Origin: Thermomonas sp.
GTDB taxonomy: Bacteria; Pseudomonadota; Gammaproteobacteria; Xanthomonadales; Xanthomonadaceae
Direction: 5' to 3'
Length of the DNA stretch: 64,000 nt
NCBI RefSeq assembly: GCF_029945965.1
Contig: NZ_JAQSDO010000020.1
Span: 186,001-250,000, forward strand
Shown here: positions 26,655 to 35,388 of the stretch, one piece after another
Numbering within the stretch: the stretch's first letter is position 1
Layout: every line of letters begins with the position of its first letter
Made by a program: the position numbers and the translations under genes
The notes under the pieces: model-generated
The model's database searches: none
What the model was told of the DNA's origin: nothing
The model's input: the letters and a program-made list of their open reading frames with translations, nothing else

Positions 26655-27041
26655 GTCGAATTTAACTCCTGTCAGGAAAATACTTAAGGTTTGCAACTTG
26701 AACTGGATGCACTACTGTGTCGCCTGGTACCAGTAAGCGTACAGCTTCCGGCAACCAGCTGTTCCCAGGCATATCTGAAAGGCTGTAAAGAAAGGTCCCG
26801 ATGCAGAAACTACAGGAACCTTCCCCCAAGGACATCAAGCTGCGGGGAGAACGCTAACTTAGGGTTAAAGTTCCGTCAAGTGTTGGTTTATGAACCCTGC
26901 ACTTGTCAAGGCATGCGTGAAAGCTTGTTGACCAGGTCGGCGGGTAGATCAGCAGGCTACCAGCCTGCTGCGTTTACACTGGCCGCCAGTGTGCACCGAG
27001 CCGCCTGGCCGACGTGCCTAGGAATTGTTCTTGGAGGTCGT
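26655..27041. other. 387-base divergent intergenic region with two hairpins
   Basis: It separates the secreted protein (minus) from wzm (plus). No gene is seen. Two adjacent perfect hairpins, CAGCAGGCT/AGCCTGCTG (26950-26970) and ACACTGG/CCAGTGT (26976-26992), lie 50-90 bases before wzm. They lack T-runs, so they may shape a leader RNA rather than terminate. The side near 26655-26760 is relatively AT-rich and probably carries the promoter for the secreted protein. Confidence 0.5.
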
Positions 27042-27854
27042 GTGTCTCCCAAGCTTGTCGCTTCGCTGGCCCATCCCTGGCGCCACCGTTCGCTTATCCA
27101 GATCCTGACCCGGCGCGAGATGGTCGGGCGCTACCGTGGCTCCCTGTTCGGATCGCTGTGGTCGCTGATGACTCCCCTGCTGATGCTGGGGGTGTACACC
27201 CTGGTTTTCGGTGTAGTCCTGCCTGCGCGATGGCCGGGCGGCTCGGATGTGGGCATAGGAATGGTCGCGCTGCGGTTATTTTCGGGAATCCTGATGCACG
27301 GACTGTTGGCCGAGTCGCTGAATGCTGCGCCCACGCTGGTGGTGTCGCAGCCGAACTACGTCAACAAGGTGGTGTTCCCACTTGAGGTGCTGGGCTGGAT
27401 CAACCTTTTATCCGCGCTGACCCATCTGGCCATTGCGCTGGCCCTGCTGATCCTTGCGAACGGTCTGTGGGGGACTGGCTTCGCGGTAGCGCAACTGTCT
27501 TTGCCGCTGCTGGTGTTGCCGTATGCCGCTTTGCTGCTGGGCCTCACCTGGCTGTTCGCGGCATTGGGTGTGTACGTTCGCGACCTGGCCCAGCTGGTCG
27601 GGCCGCTGGTGATGGTCACGATGTTCCTCGGGCCGGTGTTCTTTCCGCGATCGGCGATGCCAGAAGCCCTCCAGCCATGGCTGTCCCTGAACCCGATTAC
27701 CATCCCTATCGAGCAATTGCGCATGGTCGTATTCGAGGGCCAGTGGCCCGACTGGAGCGCGCTGGCGGCCTATGCGCTGGTGGCCATGGCGATCTACCTG
27801 TTCGGGCTGTGGGCATTCGCATCGCTCAAGAAGGGATTTGCAGATGTCATCTGA
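27042..27854 (+). CDS. wzm: ABC transporter permease, Wzm type
   Basis: Membrane subunit of an ABC-2 polysaccharide exporter. 270 aa with about six membrane segments (for example LMTPLLMLGVYTLVFGVVLP, LAIALALLILANGLW, LVMVTMFLGPVFFP). The TRREMVGRYRGSLFGSLWS cytoplasmic entry and NPITIPIEQLRMVVFEGQWP near the end are diagnostic. The start is a GTG at 27042 preceded by TTGGAGG; the frame is open upstream without family similarity. It is the natural partner of the Wzt on the opposite strand. Its last 11 bases overlap gspE. Confidence 0.93.
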   Translation: MSPKLVASLAHPWRHRSLIQILTRREMVGRYRGSLFGSLWSLMTPLLMLGVYTLVFGVVLPARWPGGSDVGIGMVALRLFSGILMHGLLAESLNAAPTLVVSQPNYVNKVVFPLEVLGWINLLSALTHLAIALALLILANGLWGTGFAVAQLSLPLLVLPYAALLLGLTWLFAALGVYVRDLAQLVGPLVMVTMFLGPVFFPRSAMPEALQPWLSLNPITIPIEQLRMVVFEGQWPDWSALAAYALVAMAIYLFGLWAFASLKKGFADVI

Positions 27855-29592
27855 CTTCGCGATGAGCCCGGATACGCCGTTATCGAAGCCGGATCCGGAC
27901 CCCAGGCCGACGCCAATGCTTGTGGGCGAGATGCTGGTGGGCGAGATGCTCCTGGAAGAGGGCTTGATCGGGGTTGCCGACCTCGAGCGCGGACTGGATC
28001 TGCAGCGCAAGATCGGCGGGCGCCTGGGCAGCGTGCTGATGCGGATCGGCGCCCTTAGCGAGGACAGCCTCCTGCAGGTGTTGTCGCGCCAGCTGGCACT
28101 GCCGGTGCTGGGGCTGGACCTGCCCTTGCCAGACGAGGATGTGCTGCGCCTGGCGGGCTCGAGCGCGCCGGCAGGGCTGGACTGGCTGGTCGACCAGCAG
28201 GCGCTGGTATGGCCAGACGCCGATGGCGGCATGCTTTGCGCCGCGCGCGACCCCTTGTTGCCAGCATTGCGCGAGGCGGTCCGGCATGCGTTTCCAGGCG
28301 TGCCGATGCAGTATTGCCTGTGCCGGGCGCAGGATCTGGACCGCATGCTCGACGCCTTGGCGCGTAGCGCGAACACCGGTGGCTTCGACAGTGGCGACGT
28401 CCAGCACCTGCGCGAGATGGCTGAAGAGGCGCCGGTGGTCGAGCTGGTCAGCAACCTGCTTGCGCAGGCGGTCGAGCAGCGCGCATCGGACATCCACCTC
28501 GAGCCGGAGGAGCGCCAGTTCGCCGTGCGCTTCCGTATCGACGGCGTGCTGCACGCGCGCCTGCAGCTGCCGCGAGAGCGCTTCGACGCGGTTGCATCGC
28601 GGTTGAAGCTGATCTCCGCCATGGACATCGCCGAGCGGCGGCTGCCGCAGGACGGACGCATGTCGACGCGCGTGGGTGGGCAGGAAATGGACATTCGTGT
28701 GTCGGCATTGCCGGGCGTGCATGGCGAATCGATCGTCATGCGCCTGCTGCCCAAGGAGCGCAAGGAACTCGGGCTGGACCGGCTCGGCTTCGAGGCCGAC
28801 CACCTGGCGATGATGCGGTCATGGACCGCGGAAGCCAACGGCATCGTGCTGGTCACCGGTCCGACTGGCTCGGGCAAGTCGACGACGTTGTACGCAGCGC
28901 TCGCGGCAACCAACGATGGCCTCAAGAAGATCATCACCGTTGAGGACCCGGTCGAGTTCCAGTTGCCTGCGATTACCCAGATCCAGGCGCATCCGGACAT
29001 CGGACTTACGTTCGCCACCGCCCTGCGCTCGATCCTGCGCCAGGATCCGGACGTCATCATGATCGGCGAAATCCGCGACCTGGAAACCGCCGAGATCGCG
29101 GTACAGGCCGCCTTGACCGGGCACCTGGTGCTGTCGACCCTGCACACCAACGATGCGGTCAGCGCGTTCACACGGCTGATCGACATGGGCGTGGAGCCGT
29201 TCCTGGTCGCCACGCCGATCCGCGCCGTGCAGGCGCAGCGGCTGGTGCGCCGCCTGTGCAGCTGCGCGAAACCGTGCGAAGTGCCGCTGGCACTGCGTGC
29301 GGAGGCGGAAGTTTTTGCGCATGCAGTGATGCCGGGGCAGCCGGCGCAATGGCGCGAAGCGGTCGGCTGCCCGCTGTGCCTGGGCACGGGCTACAAAGGC
29401 CGTCTCGGCATCTACGAGATGATTCCGGTCTCCGAGCAGATGCAGCACCTGATCGTCACCGGCGGCAGCGTCAACGCGATGAAGGCCCTGGCGCGTTCCG
29501 AAGGCCACCGGTTCCTGCGCGACGACGGCTTGCTGAAGGCGTGGCGCGGGCAGACGACGGTGGAAGAGGTATTGCGCGTGACCGGCAGCTGA
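27844..29592 (+). CDS. gspE: Type II secretion ATPase GspE (XpsE)
   Basis: Cytoplasmic ATPase powering pseudopilus assembly. 582 aa from the ATG at 27844. An N-terminal GspL-binding T2SSE_N domain is followed by Walker A VTGPTGSGKSTTLYA, ITVEDPVEFQL, Walker B DPDVIMIGEIRD, the His box GHLVLSTLHTNDAV and a tetracysteine zinc motif (CSCAKPC and CPLC). First gene of the secretion locus; its start lies inside wzm, implying translational coupling to the polysaccharide permease. Later ATGs at 27862 and 27916 are possible starts. Confidence 0.95.
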   Translation: MSSDFAMSPDTPLSKPDPDPRPTPMLVGEMLVGEMLLEEGLIGVADLERGLDLQRKIGGRLGSVLMRIGALSEDSLLQVLSRQLALPVLGLDLPLPDEDVLRLAGSSAPAGLDWLVDQQALVWPDADGGMLCAARDPLLPALREAVRHAFPGVPMQYCLCRAQDLDRMLDALARSANTGGFDSGDVQHLREMAEEAPVVELVSNLLAQAVEQRASDIHLEPEERQFAVRFRIDGVLHARLQLPRERFDAVASRLKLISAMDIAERRLPQDGRMSTRVGGQEMDIRVSALPGVHGESIVMRLLPKERKELGLDRLGFEADHLAMMRSWTAEANGIVLVTGPTGSGKSTTLYAALAATNDGLKKIITVEDPVEFQLPAITQIQAHPDIGLTFATALRSILRQDPDVIMIGEIRDLETAEIAVQAALTGHLVLSTLHTNDAVSAFTRLIDMGVEPFLVATPIRAVQAQRLVRRLCSCAKPCEVPLALRAEAEVFAHAVMPGQPAQWREAVGCPLCLGTGYKGRLGIYEMIPVSEQMQHLIVTGGSVNAMKALARSEGHRFLRDDGLLKAWRGQTTVEEVLRVTGS

Positions 29593-29595
29593 CCG

Positions 29596-30795
29596 ATGCC
29601 AAAGTTCAAGTACGAGGCATTGAACAGCGCCGGCCAGAGTTTTTCCGGCGTCATACGCGCGCTGGGCGAGCGCGATGCAATGCGGGTGCTGGAGCGCCGC
29701 GGGCTGGCGGTGGTCGCCTTGAAGTCGGGCGAAGCCAGTGCCGCCGGCAGCGGGCGTCGTCGACGTGTGCAGTCTGTCGACGTGATCCTGTCGATACAGG
29801 AACTGGCGACGATGCTGACCTCGGGCGTCACTGTTGCCGATGCGGTGGGCTCGCAGGCCGCGTCGGCGCATCATCCCGGCATCACCTTGGCGTTCACCAC
29901 CATGGCACGCGACCTGCAACGCGGCGAAGCGTTTTCGGTCACGCTCGCTCGCAGCGGTTTGCCATTGCCCGAGTATGTAGTGCAGCTGGCCAAGGCTGGC
30001 GAGCTGACCGGTGAGCTGGGCCGTGCACTGACCGATGCTGCACGCCAGCTGGAGTATGAACAACAATTGCGCAATGAAATGCGTAACGCGCTGATCTACC
30101 CCACGGTGCTGGTGCTGGCCGGGGCCGGCGCGGTCGCAATGATGTTCCTGTTCGTGGTGCCGAAGTTCGCCTCGTTGCTGAAGCACTCCGCCGACCTGCC
30201 GTTTCTCGCATGGGCGGTGCTGGGCCTGGGCATGTGGACGCGCAGCCATTTTGGTGCCCTGGTGCTCACGGTTGGACTTGCAGTCGCGGCCTTGACGTTC
30301 ACGCTGCGGCGGCCGCAAGTGCGCCGCGACCTGGTGGATCGTGCCGCACGCCTGCCGCTGGTAGGCGCGTGGCTGGTCGAGGCCGACACGTCGCGCTGGG
30401 CCAAGGTGCTCGCGGCATTGCTGGCCAACAGGGTGCCGCTGATGCGCGCCCTGGAGTTGGCGCAGGCCGGGCTTCAGATCCCTCATCGCTTTGCCCGCAT
30501 GGGCGAGGTCACCCGTGCGGTGCGTGGCGGCAGCGCCCTGGCAGATGCGCTGGAGGACCACGAAGCGCTAACGCCTACCGGCTACAATCTGGTGCGCGTC
30601 GGCGAGCGCTCCGGCAAGCTGGCCGGCATGCTGCTGTCGCTGGCGAGCCTCTACGAGGAGTCGGGGCGCAACCGCATGAAAAAGCTGCTCATCCTTATCG
30701 AGCCGATTGCGATTTTGCTCATCGGCAGCGTGATCGGCACTATTATTCTCGGCGTGATCCTGGCGATTACCAGCGCCAACGATCTGGCCATATAA
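29596..30795 (+). CDS. gspF: Type II secretion inner-membrane protein GspF (XpsF)
   Basis: Polytopic platform protein with two repeated cytoplasmic helical domains and three membrane segments. 399 aa. It starts MPKFKYEALNSAGQSFSGVI (classical GspF N-terminus); ELATMLTSGVTVADAV, LPEYVVQLAKAGELTGELG and the final segment IAILLIGSVIGTIILGVILA are seen. Three bases separate it from gspE. Confidence 0.96.
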   Translation: MPKFKYEALNSAGQSFSGVIRALGERDAMRVLERRGLAVVALKSGEASAAGSGRRRRVQSVDVILSIQELATMLTSGVTVADAVGSQAASAHHPGITLAFTTMARDLQRGEAFSVTLARSGLPLPEYVVQLAKAGELTGELGRALTDAARQLEYEQQLRNEMRNALIYPTVLVLAGAGAVAMMFLFVVPKFASLLKHSADLPFLAWAVLGLGMWTRSHFGALVLTVGLAVAALTFTLRRPQVRRDLVDRAARLPLVGAWLVEADTSRWAKVLAALLANRVPLMRALELAQAGLQIPHRFARMGEVTRAVRGGSALADALEDHEALTPTGYNLVRVGERSGKLAGMLLSLASLYEESGRNRMKKLLILIEPIAILLIGSVIGTIILGVILAITSANDLAI

Positions 30796-30805
30796 GAGGT
30801 ATGCC

Positions 30806-31261
30806 GTGACTGCAATCCGACCACCCCGTTTTGTCCGCATCCAGAGCGGTTTCACCCTCTTGGAGATGATCGTCGTGCTGGTGATCATCGGCCTGATCAT
30901 GGGTCTGGTCGGGCCCAGGCTTTTCGGCCAGGCCGACAAGGCCAAGGTGCAGACCGCCGGCACCCAGATAAAGATGCTCGGCGGCGCGCTGCAGACGCTG
31001 CGCCTGGACATGGGCCGATTTCCAACAGCCGAAGAAGGCTTGGGCGCCCTCGTCACCGTACCCACGGAGCCGCGTGCCGCGAAGTCCTGGGCGGGGCCTT
31101 ATATCAACGACGACGTGCCTGACGACCCTTGGGGAAATCCCTACCATTACGCACCGTCCGCCAGCGGCAGCCAGCCATATTCATTGTATTCACTGGGAGC
31201 CGACGCCAAGCCCGGCGGCGAAGGCATAGACGCGGATATCGGGCGCAAGCCCGCGCAGTGA
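30806..31261 (+). CDS. gspG: Major pseudopilin GspG (XpsG)
   Basis: Main subunit of the type II pseudopilus. 151 aa. The class III leader is cleaved at SG^FTLLEMIVVLVIIGLI by a prepilin peptidase (not encoded here). GRFPTAEEGLGALV and WGNPYHYAPSA and the GADAKPGGEG calcium-site region identify GspG. GTG start with AAGAGG upstream; the nearby ATG at 30800 is out of frame. Confidence 0.96.
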   Translation: MTAIRPPRFVRIQSGFTLLEMIVVLVIIGLIMGLVGPRLFGQADKAKVQTAGTQIKMLGGALQTLRLDMGRFPTAEEGLGALVTVPTEPRAAKSWAGPYINDDVPDDPWGNPYHYAPSASGSQPYSLYSLGADAKPGGEGIDADIGRKPAQ

Positions 31262-31665
31262 CCGTGGCGGGATTGCACAGGCGCCGCGGGTTCACCCTGC
31301 TGGAGATGGTGGTGGTGCTGGCAATCCTCGGTCTCGCTACCGCAATAGTCGCGCCGGCGACCCTGCGCGGCATCGAAACCTGGCAGCGTCGAGGTGAAAT
31401 CGAATCGGTGCTGGACCAGGTGCGCGTGCTGCCTGCCGCCGCGCGTGCGCAAGGCCGTGACGTCGTCATCAGTGGCGATACGCTCGCGGCAGATCCGCCA
31501 GTGCTGCGCGTAGGACCCGGGTGGACGGCAACCACAGACGCGCCCTGGACGGTTCGACACAACGGCGTCTGTGACGGCGGGATCATCCGCCTCGCGAACA
31601 ACGGACGCAGCGCAACGATTGAAGCGCGGGCGCCATTCTGCGATCCCGTGATCCGGGCGGAGTGA
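31258..31665 (+). CDS. gspH: Minor pseudopilin GspH (XpsH)
   Basis: A 135-aa minor pseudopilin with cleavage motif RG^FTLLEMVVVLAILGLATA and a variable C-terminal beta domain. The start is the GTG at 31258 overlapping the gspG stop (GTGA); the frame is open upstream to 31129, but that portion lies within gspG and is not family-like. Position between gspG and gspI is the canonical one. Confidence 0.9.
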   Translation: MTVAGLHRRRGFTLLEMVVVLAILGLATAIVAPATLRGIETWQRRGEIESVLDQVRVLPAAARAQGRDVVISGDTLAADPPVLRVGPGWTATTDAPWTVRHNGVCDGGIIRLANNGRSATIEARAPFCDPVIRAE

Positions 31666-32090
31666 CCAGATTGGGTTTGCGCCGGTCAGCCGGTTTTACC
31701 CTGCTTGAAGCCATCGTCGCGCTGGTGATCTTCAGCATGGGCGTGCTTGCGCTGTACTCGTGGCTGGGCGTCAATATAAAGACGTTATCGCGAGTGCAGG
31801 AGCGGCGCGAGGTCGCGGCGTTGACGAGTTCCGCGATCGACGCCTTGCGCTTGGTCAATCCCATGAAAACCCCACGCGGGCGCCGCGAAATCGGACAGCT
31901 GGTTATTGAATGGGATTCGAAGCCGGTCGAGCCGGCACGCAATGCCGTGTACCAGAACGGGCTGCCGACGATTTTTCAAGTCGAGCTGTACTTGCTCGAT
32001 GTCCGGCTTTCGGTCGATGGCGTCGAGGTACAACGCTTCCAGGTGCGGCAGTTGGGCTACAAACAGACTGGCGTGCTGGAGGAGGAATGA
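31662..32090 (+). CDS. gspI: Minor pseudopilin GspI (XpsI)
   Basis: A 142-aa minor pseudopilin of the pseudopilus tip complex (I-J-K). Cleavage motif AG^FTLLEAIVALVIFSMGVL with the conserved Glu at +5. GTG start overlapping gspH by 4 nt; the ATGA at the end couples it to gspJ. Confidence 0.91.
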   Translation: MTRLGLRRSAGFTLLEAIVALVIFSMGVLALYSWLGVNIKTLSRVQERREVAALTSSAIDALRLVNPMKTPRGRREIGQLVIEWDSKPVEPARNAVYQNGLPTIFQVELYLLDVRLSVDGVEVQRFQVRQLGYKQTGVLEEE

Positions 32091-32689
32091 AGGTGAGCGC
32101 ACCACGCTTGCGTGCCGCCAGCGCCGGCTTCACCCTGATGGAGACATTGGTGATGCTGGTGCTGGTGTCGATGGCGGCCACGATGATGTTCCAGATGCTC
32201 AACAGCTACCGCATCGCGCAGCAGAGGATTGCGGCGCAGGCGGGACAAATGGATCGCTCCTCCTTGTTTGAGGTGTGGCTGGTTGACGGCGTGCGTGGCC
32301 TGCGGGCGGACCCTGCGAAGCCTTTCGTCGGCAGCCGCTCGAGCTTCGAAGGCGTCACGCTCAATCCACTGTACGGTTCGGGCGGCGCTCCTTCGGCGAT
32401 CAAATGGCAACTTCGTGCAACCGCCGACGGCGGCGAGATCGCTTACGCCGAAGACGGGAAGGATCGCTGGTCAATGCCGCTGCGTGACTTCGACGGAGCG
32501 CGCTTCGTCTATTTCGACCGCGACGGCCAACAGCATGACCAGTGGCCACCCGCCCAAGGTCTGCAGGAGAGCCTGCCGGCCGGTGTTGGATTCGTGCGGG
32601 GTACAGGGGTTGGTGAACGCGTCCGCCTGGCTTCGGTGTCGGGGCCACTGATCGTGCACGATGATCCGTTTGAGCTGGAGCCGGAGTGA
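32087..32689 (+). CDS. gspJ: Minor pseudopilin GspJ (XpsJ)
   Basis: A 200-aa minor pseudopilin with AG^FTLMETLVMLVLVSMAAT near residue 14. ATG at 32087 overlaps the gspI stop; upstream open sequence belongs to the gspI region in another frame. Larger soluble domain than GspI, as expected for J. Confidence 0.9.
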   Translation: MKVSAPRLRAASAGFTLMETLVMLVLVSMAATMMFQMLNSYRIAQQRIAAQAGQMDRSSLFEVWLVDGVRGLRADPAKPFVGSRSSFEGVTLNPLYGSGGAPSAIKWQLRATADGGEIAYAEDGKDRWSMPLRDFDGARFVYFDRDGQQHDQWPPAQGLQESLPAGVGFVRGTGVGERVRLASVSGPLIVHDDPFELEPE

Positions 32690-33783
32690 TGGGCGCGGCC
32701 ATGCGCGGCAGAATGCGCAAACACAGTGGGTTCGTGCTGATCGCGGTGCTGGCAGTACTGGTGATCCTGTCGGTCCTGGCATCGGTTATCGGTGTGATCA
32801 CGCAACGGTTGCGCGACGAGCAGATCGTGCATGAGCGGCAATTGCGTGAACAGATCGCCATGGCCAGCACGCGTGCGACGGTGCTGTACCTGTTGACCAG
32901 CCAGCGCATGACGTTCGGCGGGCTTACGGTGGATGACCGTATCGTGCTGAGCGAAGACGAGCGTCTTTCGCAGCGCAACGGCGACGAGCAGCTCTCATAC
33001 ATGCCGGTGGGTAACGAGGTGGCACTCGATTCAAGTGCCCACCAAGGTCTCGACGGCACCCGTTTCTCACTGCAGGATGATCGAGGGCTGCTGGCGATCA
33101 ACTGGGCACCGCCGGCGCTGCTCGCGAACTATGTCCAGGCCGTGCGGAATGGTCCAAAGCCAGCCGCGAGGCCTTTCGAGACTCTGTTCAATTTGCTGCA
33201 GGACTATCAGGATCCCGATGACCTGTACCGGCTGAACAGCGCCGAGCGGAGCGAGTATGAGCGCCTCGGGCGATCGCCTCCGAGCAACCGAACGTTGTCG
33301 ACGCCGATGGAGCTGAGGCGGGTGATCGGCTGGGATAAGGCGTTGGCGGGCATCAGCGACAAGGACCTCAACGATTCGCTGACGGTGGTGCGCTCGGCGC
33401 AGATCAACGTCAACACCGCTCCGGCGCGCGTGCTGCAAACGCTTCCAGGCGTGGACGCGTCGATGGCGCAGCGTGCGGTGGCCGCCAGGACGCTTACCCC
33501 ATTCACCAGCTTGACGGCATTCTATGGCGTAGCGGGGGCGATCCCGGTCAACGAAGACTTGTTGGCGCTGTATCCTATGGCTTCGGGAACTCTGAAGCTG
33601 TGGTCGCCAGAAGGTGGAGCGGTTATGGTCCTGCACTGGACCCTGACCCCCCGCGACGACGGTGGGCGGCCTTGGCGTGAGGACTATGAGTTCATTCATC
33701 TTGGTGACGAAACAGCAAAGCAAGGCATGGCTCGGCCGGTTGCGGCAAAGGTTTTCGCCGAGCCGCATGCTGCGCCGCAGTGA
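32689..33783 (+). CDS. gspK: Pseudopilus tip protein GspK (XpsK)
   Basis: A 364-aa atypical pseudopilin capping the tip. The N-terminal SG^FVLIAVLAVLVILSVLA lacks the usual Glu at +5, a hallmark of GspK. DDRGLLAINWAPPALLANYV and INVNTAPARVLQTLPGVDASM (helix-hairpin-helix-like) are typical. The ATG at 32689 overlaps the gspJ stop by one base; a GTG at 32686 is the alternative. Confidence 0.92.
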   Translation: MGAAMRGRMRKHSGFVLIAVLAVLVILSVLASVIGVITQRLRDEQIVHERQLREQIAMASTRATVLYLLTSQRMTFGGLTVDDRIVLSEDERLSQRNGDEQLSYMPVGNEVALDSSAHQGLDGTRFSLQDDRGLLAINWAPPALLANYVQAVRNGPKPAARPFETLFNLLQDYQDPDDLYRLNSAERSEYERLGRSPPSNRTLSTPMELRRVIGWDKALAGISDKDLNDSLTVVRSAQINVNTAPARVLQTLPGVDASMAQRAVAARTLTPFTSLTAFYGVAGAIPVNEDLLALYPMASGTLKLWSPEGGAVMVLHWTLTPRDDGGRPWREDYEFIHLGDETAKQGMARPVAAKVFAEPHAAPQ

Positions 33784-34801
33784 TGGGCTGACGCTGCTGC
33801 AAGAAGGTGGTGTCGGTCAGGAGTGGATCCTGGCGAGGCGCTTTTGTGCATTCACGCTGCTTGATGCCACCGCAATCCCGTTCGTCAGGCGCAAGGCCTA
33901 TGCGGACATCACGGTGCAGCGTTGGTCACCTTTTGCCGACACCCGCCACCACATTGACTGGGTTGGCGCGCATGCGATGGTATGGGCCTGGTCGCAGAGC
34001 CAGATCCTCGAGCTCGGCGATGGCGAGTTGGTGGCGCCGCCTCGTCGGGTTCTGCCCGAAACGCTATATCGCGGCACCCCGCATGCAGGTGAGGCATTTC
34101 TCGTCACGATGGACGAAGGAATGGAGGGTCGTGTCTGGCGCGACCACGTGATGATCGCCTGCCAGTGGTGGGCTGCCGTGCCGACACTGGATGAGTGGAA
34201 CGGCTTTCGCCGCGGAGCCGGCTTGTCCGCGAGCCACGCGATGCCGGTGGTCGAGTCGCTTCCCATGCTGCGCTTGCCATGGACCAGGCAGCGGGTAGCC
34301 GGCTTCACGGATCTTGCTGGCCGCCATCGGAAGGTGTTGCAGTGTGTTGCGGCCGGATTAGTGGTGGCATTGCTGGCGACGCCACTGACGGCTTCCGTCA
34401 AATTGGCCATCAAGACAGTAATGTTGGAGCGGGTGATCGAAAAGGAGGCCGTGGGCGTAGGCGACACGCTTGCCGCGCGAGAAGCTGCGGAGCGCGACGT
34501 GGTGGCAATCGACAAACTATTGAAGTTGCGCCCTCCCCGGCGGCAACTCCAGCTCATGTCGGCAGTGATTGCCGCAACCCCAGGGGGCAACTGGAAGCTG
34601 CTCGAGTGGCGCATGCCCGACAGCCACTCGCTGGAGGTCGTTGTGCAAATGGCCAACCCCGATCCGACCGCGCTGGTGCGCGGCTGGGAGGCAACGAAGG
34701 TTTTCCGCAACGTTACGGTCGATATAGGCCGTGCCGGTAACGAAGTGATCATCAAGGCCGACATTGCCAGCGCGAACTCCCTCCATGAGACAGCCAAATG
34801 A
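33686..34801 (+). CDS. gspL: Type II secretion inner-membrane protein GspL (XpsL)
   Basis: A bitopic protein linking GspE to the periplasmic platform. About 371 aa; one membrane helix near residues 215-235 (VAAGLVVALLATPLTASVKL) separates a cytoplasmic GspE-binding region from a ferredoxin-like periplasmic domain. Start uncertain: the ATG at 33686 gives a 98-nt overlap with gspK; the ATG at 33767 would cut it to 17 nt at the cost of 27 residues. Identity rests mainly on topology and position between gspK and gspM. Confidence 0.85.
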   Translation: MSSFILVTKQQSKAWLGRLRQRFSPSRMLRRSDGLTLLQEGGVGQEWILARRFCAFTLLDATAIPFVRRKAYADITVQRWSPFADTRHHIDWVGAHAMVWAWSQSQILELGDGELVAPPRRVLPETLYRGTPHAGEAFLVTMDEGMEGRVWRDHVMIACQWWAAVPTLDEWNGFRRGAGLSASHAMPVVESLPMLRLPWTRQRVAGFTDLAGRHRKVLQCVAAGLVVALLATPLTASVKLAIKTVMLERVIEKEAVGVGDTLAAREAAERDVVAIDKLLKLRPPRRQLQLMSAVIAATPGGNWKLLEWRMPDSHSLEVVVQMANPDPTALVRGWEATKVFRNVTVDIGRAGNEVIIKADIASANSLHETAK

Positions 34802-35388
34802 GCGCCGCCAAGCGCTTGCTGGATCAGGTTCGCCAGGAGCTGGCAAAGAATGCACGCCTGCGCCTGGGCCTTATCGTCATTGCCGCGATCCTGGCGTTTT
34901 ATTCCGCGCTTCTATTGATGGACTGGCGTACGGCCCTGCATGCGCATTACGTCGAGCGCAGGCAGTACTTGCACAAGCTGCGTGAAATGGCCAACCAGAA
35001 TGAATGGCCTGCTCGTGCGGAAGCTGCAGCGCGGGTTAGAAAGGCGCTTGAAGCGGAAATACCCGAAGTGGCCAGCCTCGGCCTTGCTCAGGCAGGCGCG
35101 CAGACTTGGGCGCGGGACCTGGCCGGTGTGCACGGTGGTGCGATACAGCTCCAGACGCAAGAGCCGCAAGTGGTGGAAGGGCAGCCGGGTCTGATGCGGG
35201 TGCCGATCGTCCTTTCCGGCGCTTTACCGCCAAGGGCGGTGCTGAACATCATCCAGCAGGTCGAAAAGCGCGGCTCGGTGGCCGTGATCGAGGAGGCGAT
35301 GTTGCTCAACCGCGAGAACCAGACCTTCCAATTGACCGTGGTTTCGTATGTGCGGGTGGCGGGGGATCATGCCGATGCGGGCCGCTGA
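34798..35388 (+). CDS. gspM: Type II secretion protein GspM (XpsM)
   Basis: A 196-aa bitopic protein with one N-terminal membrane helix (LRLGLIVIAAILAFYSALLL) and a periplasmic domain that dimerises with GspL. The start overlaps gspL by 4 nt and the end overlaps the next gene by 20 nt. Divergent family, so assigned by order and topology. Confidence 0.85.
   Translation: MSAAKRLLDQVRQELAKNARLRLGLIVIAAILAFYSALLLMDWRTALHAHYVERRQYLHKLREMANQNEWPARAEAAARVRKALEAEIPEVASLGLAQAGAQTWARDLAGVHGGAIQLQTQEPQVVEGQPGLMRVPIVLSGALPPRAVLNIIQQVEKRGSVAVIEEAMLLNRENQTFQLTVVSYVRVAGDHADAGR

Noticed and set aside
26937..26946. Sequence resembling an RfaH ops element (GGCGGGTAG) ahead of wzm
   Set aside because: Differs from GGCGGTAG by an inserted G and no wider JUMPstart pattern is present; an exact GGCGGTAG at 14704 lies inside a palindrome at an unrelated locus, showing chance occurrence.
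26691..27041. 117-codon N-terminal extension of wzm
   Set aside because: Rich in Cys/Arg with no membrane segment and no family similarity; the GTG at 27042 has TTGGAGG upstream.
27408..29387. Open frame of 659 codons on the minus strand opposite gspE
   Set aside because: Arg/Ser-rich, low-complexity translation with no domain; gspE on the plus strand has every family motif.
28819..30561. Open frame of 580 codons on the minus strand opposite gspE-gspF
   Set aside because: Spans the junction of two certain genes and shows only His/Gln/Arg-rich shadow sequence.
31129..31257. 43-codon N-terminal extension of gspH
   Set aside because: Falls wholly inside gspG in another frame and would place the prepilin leader in the middle of the protein.
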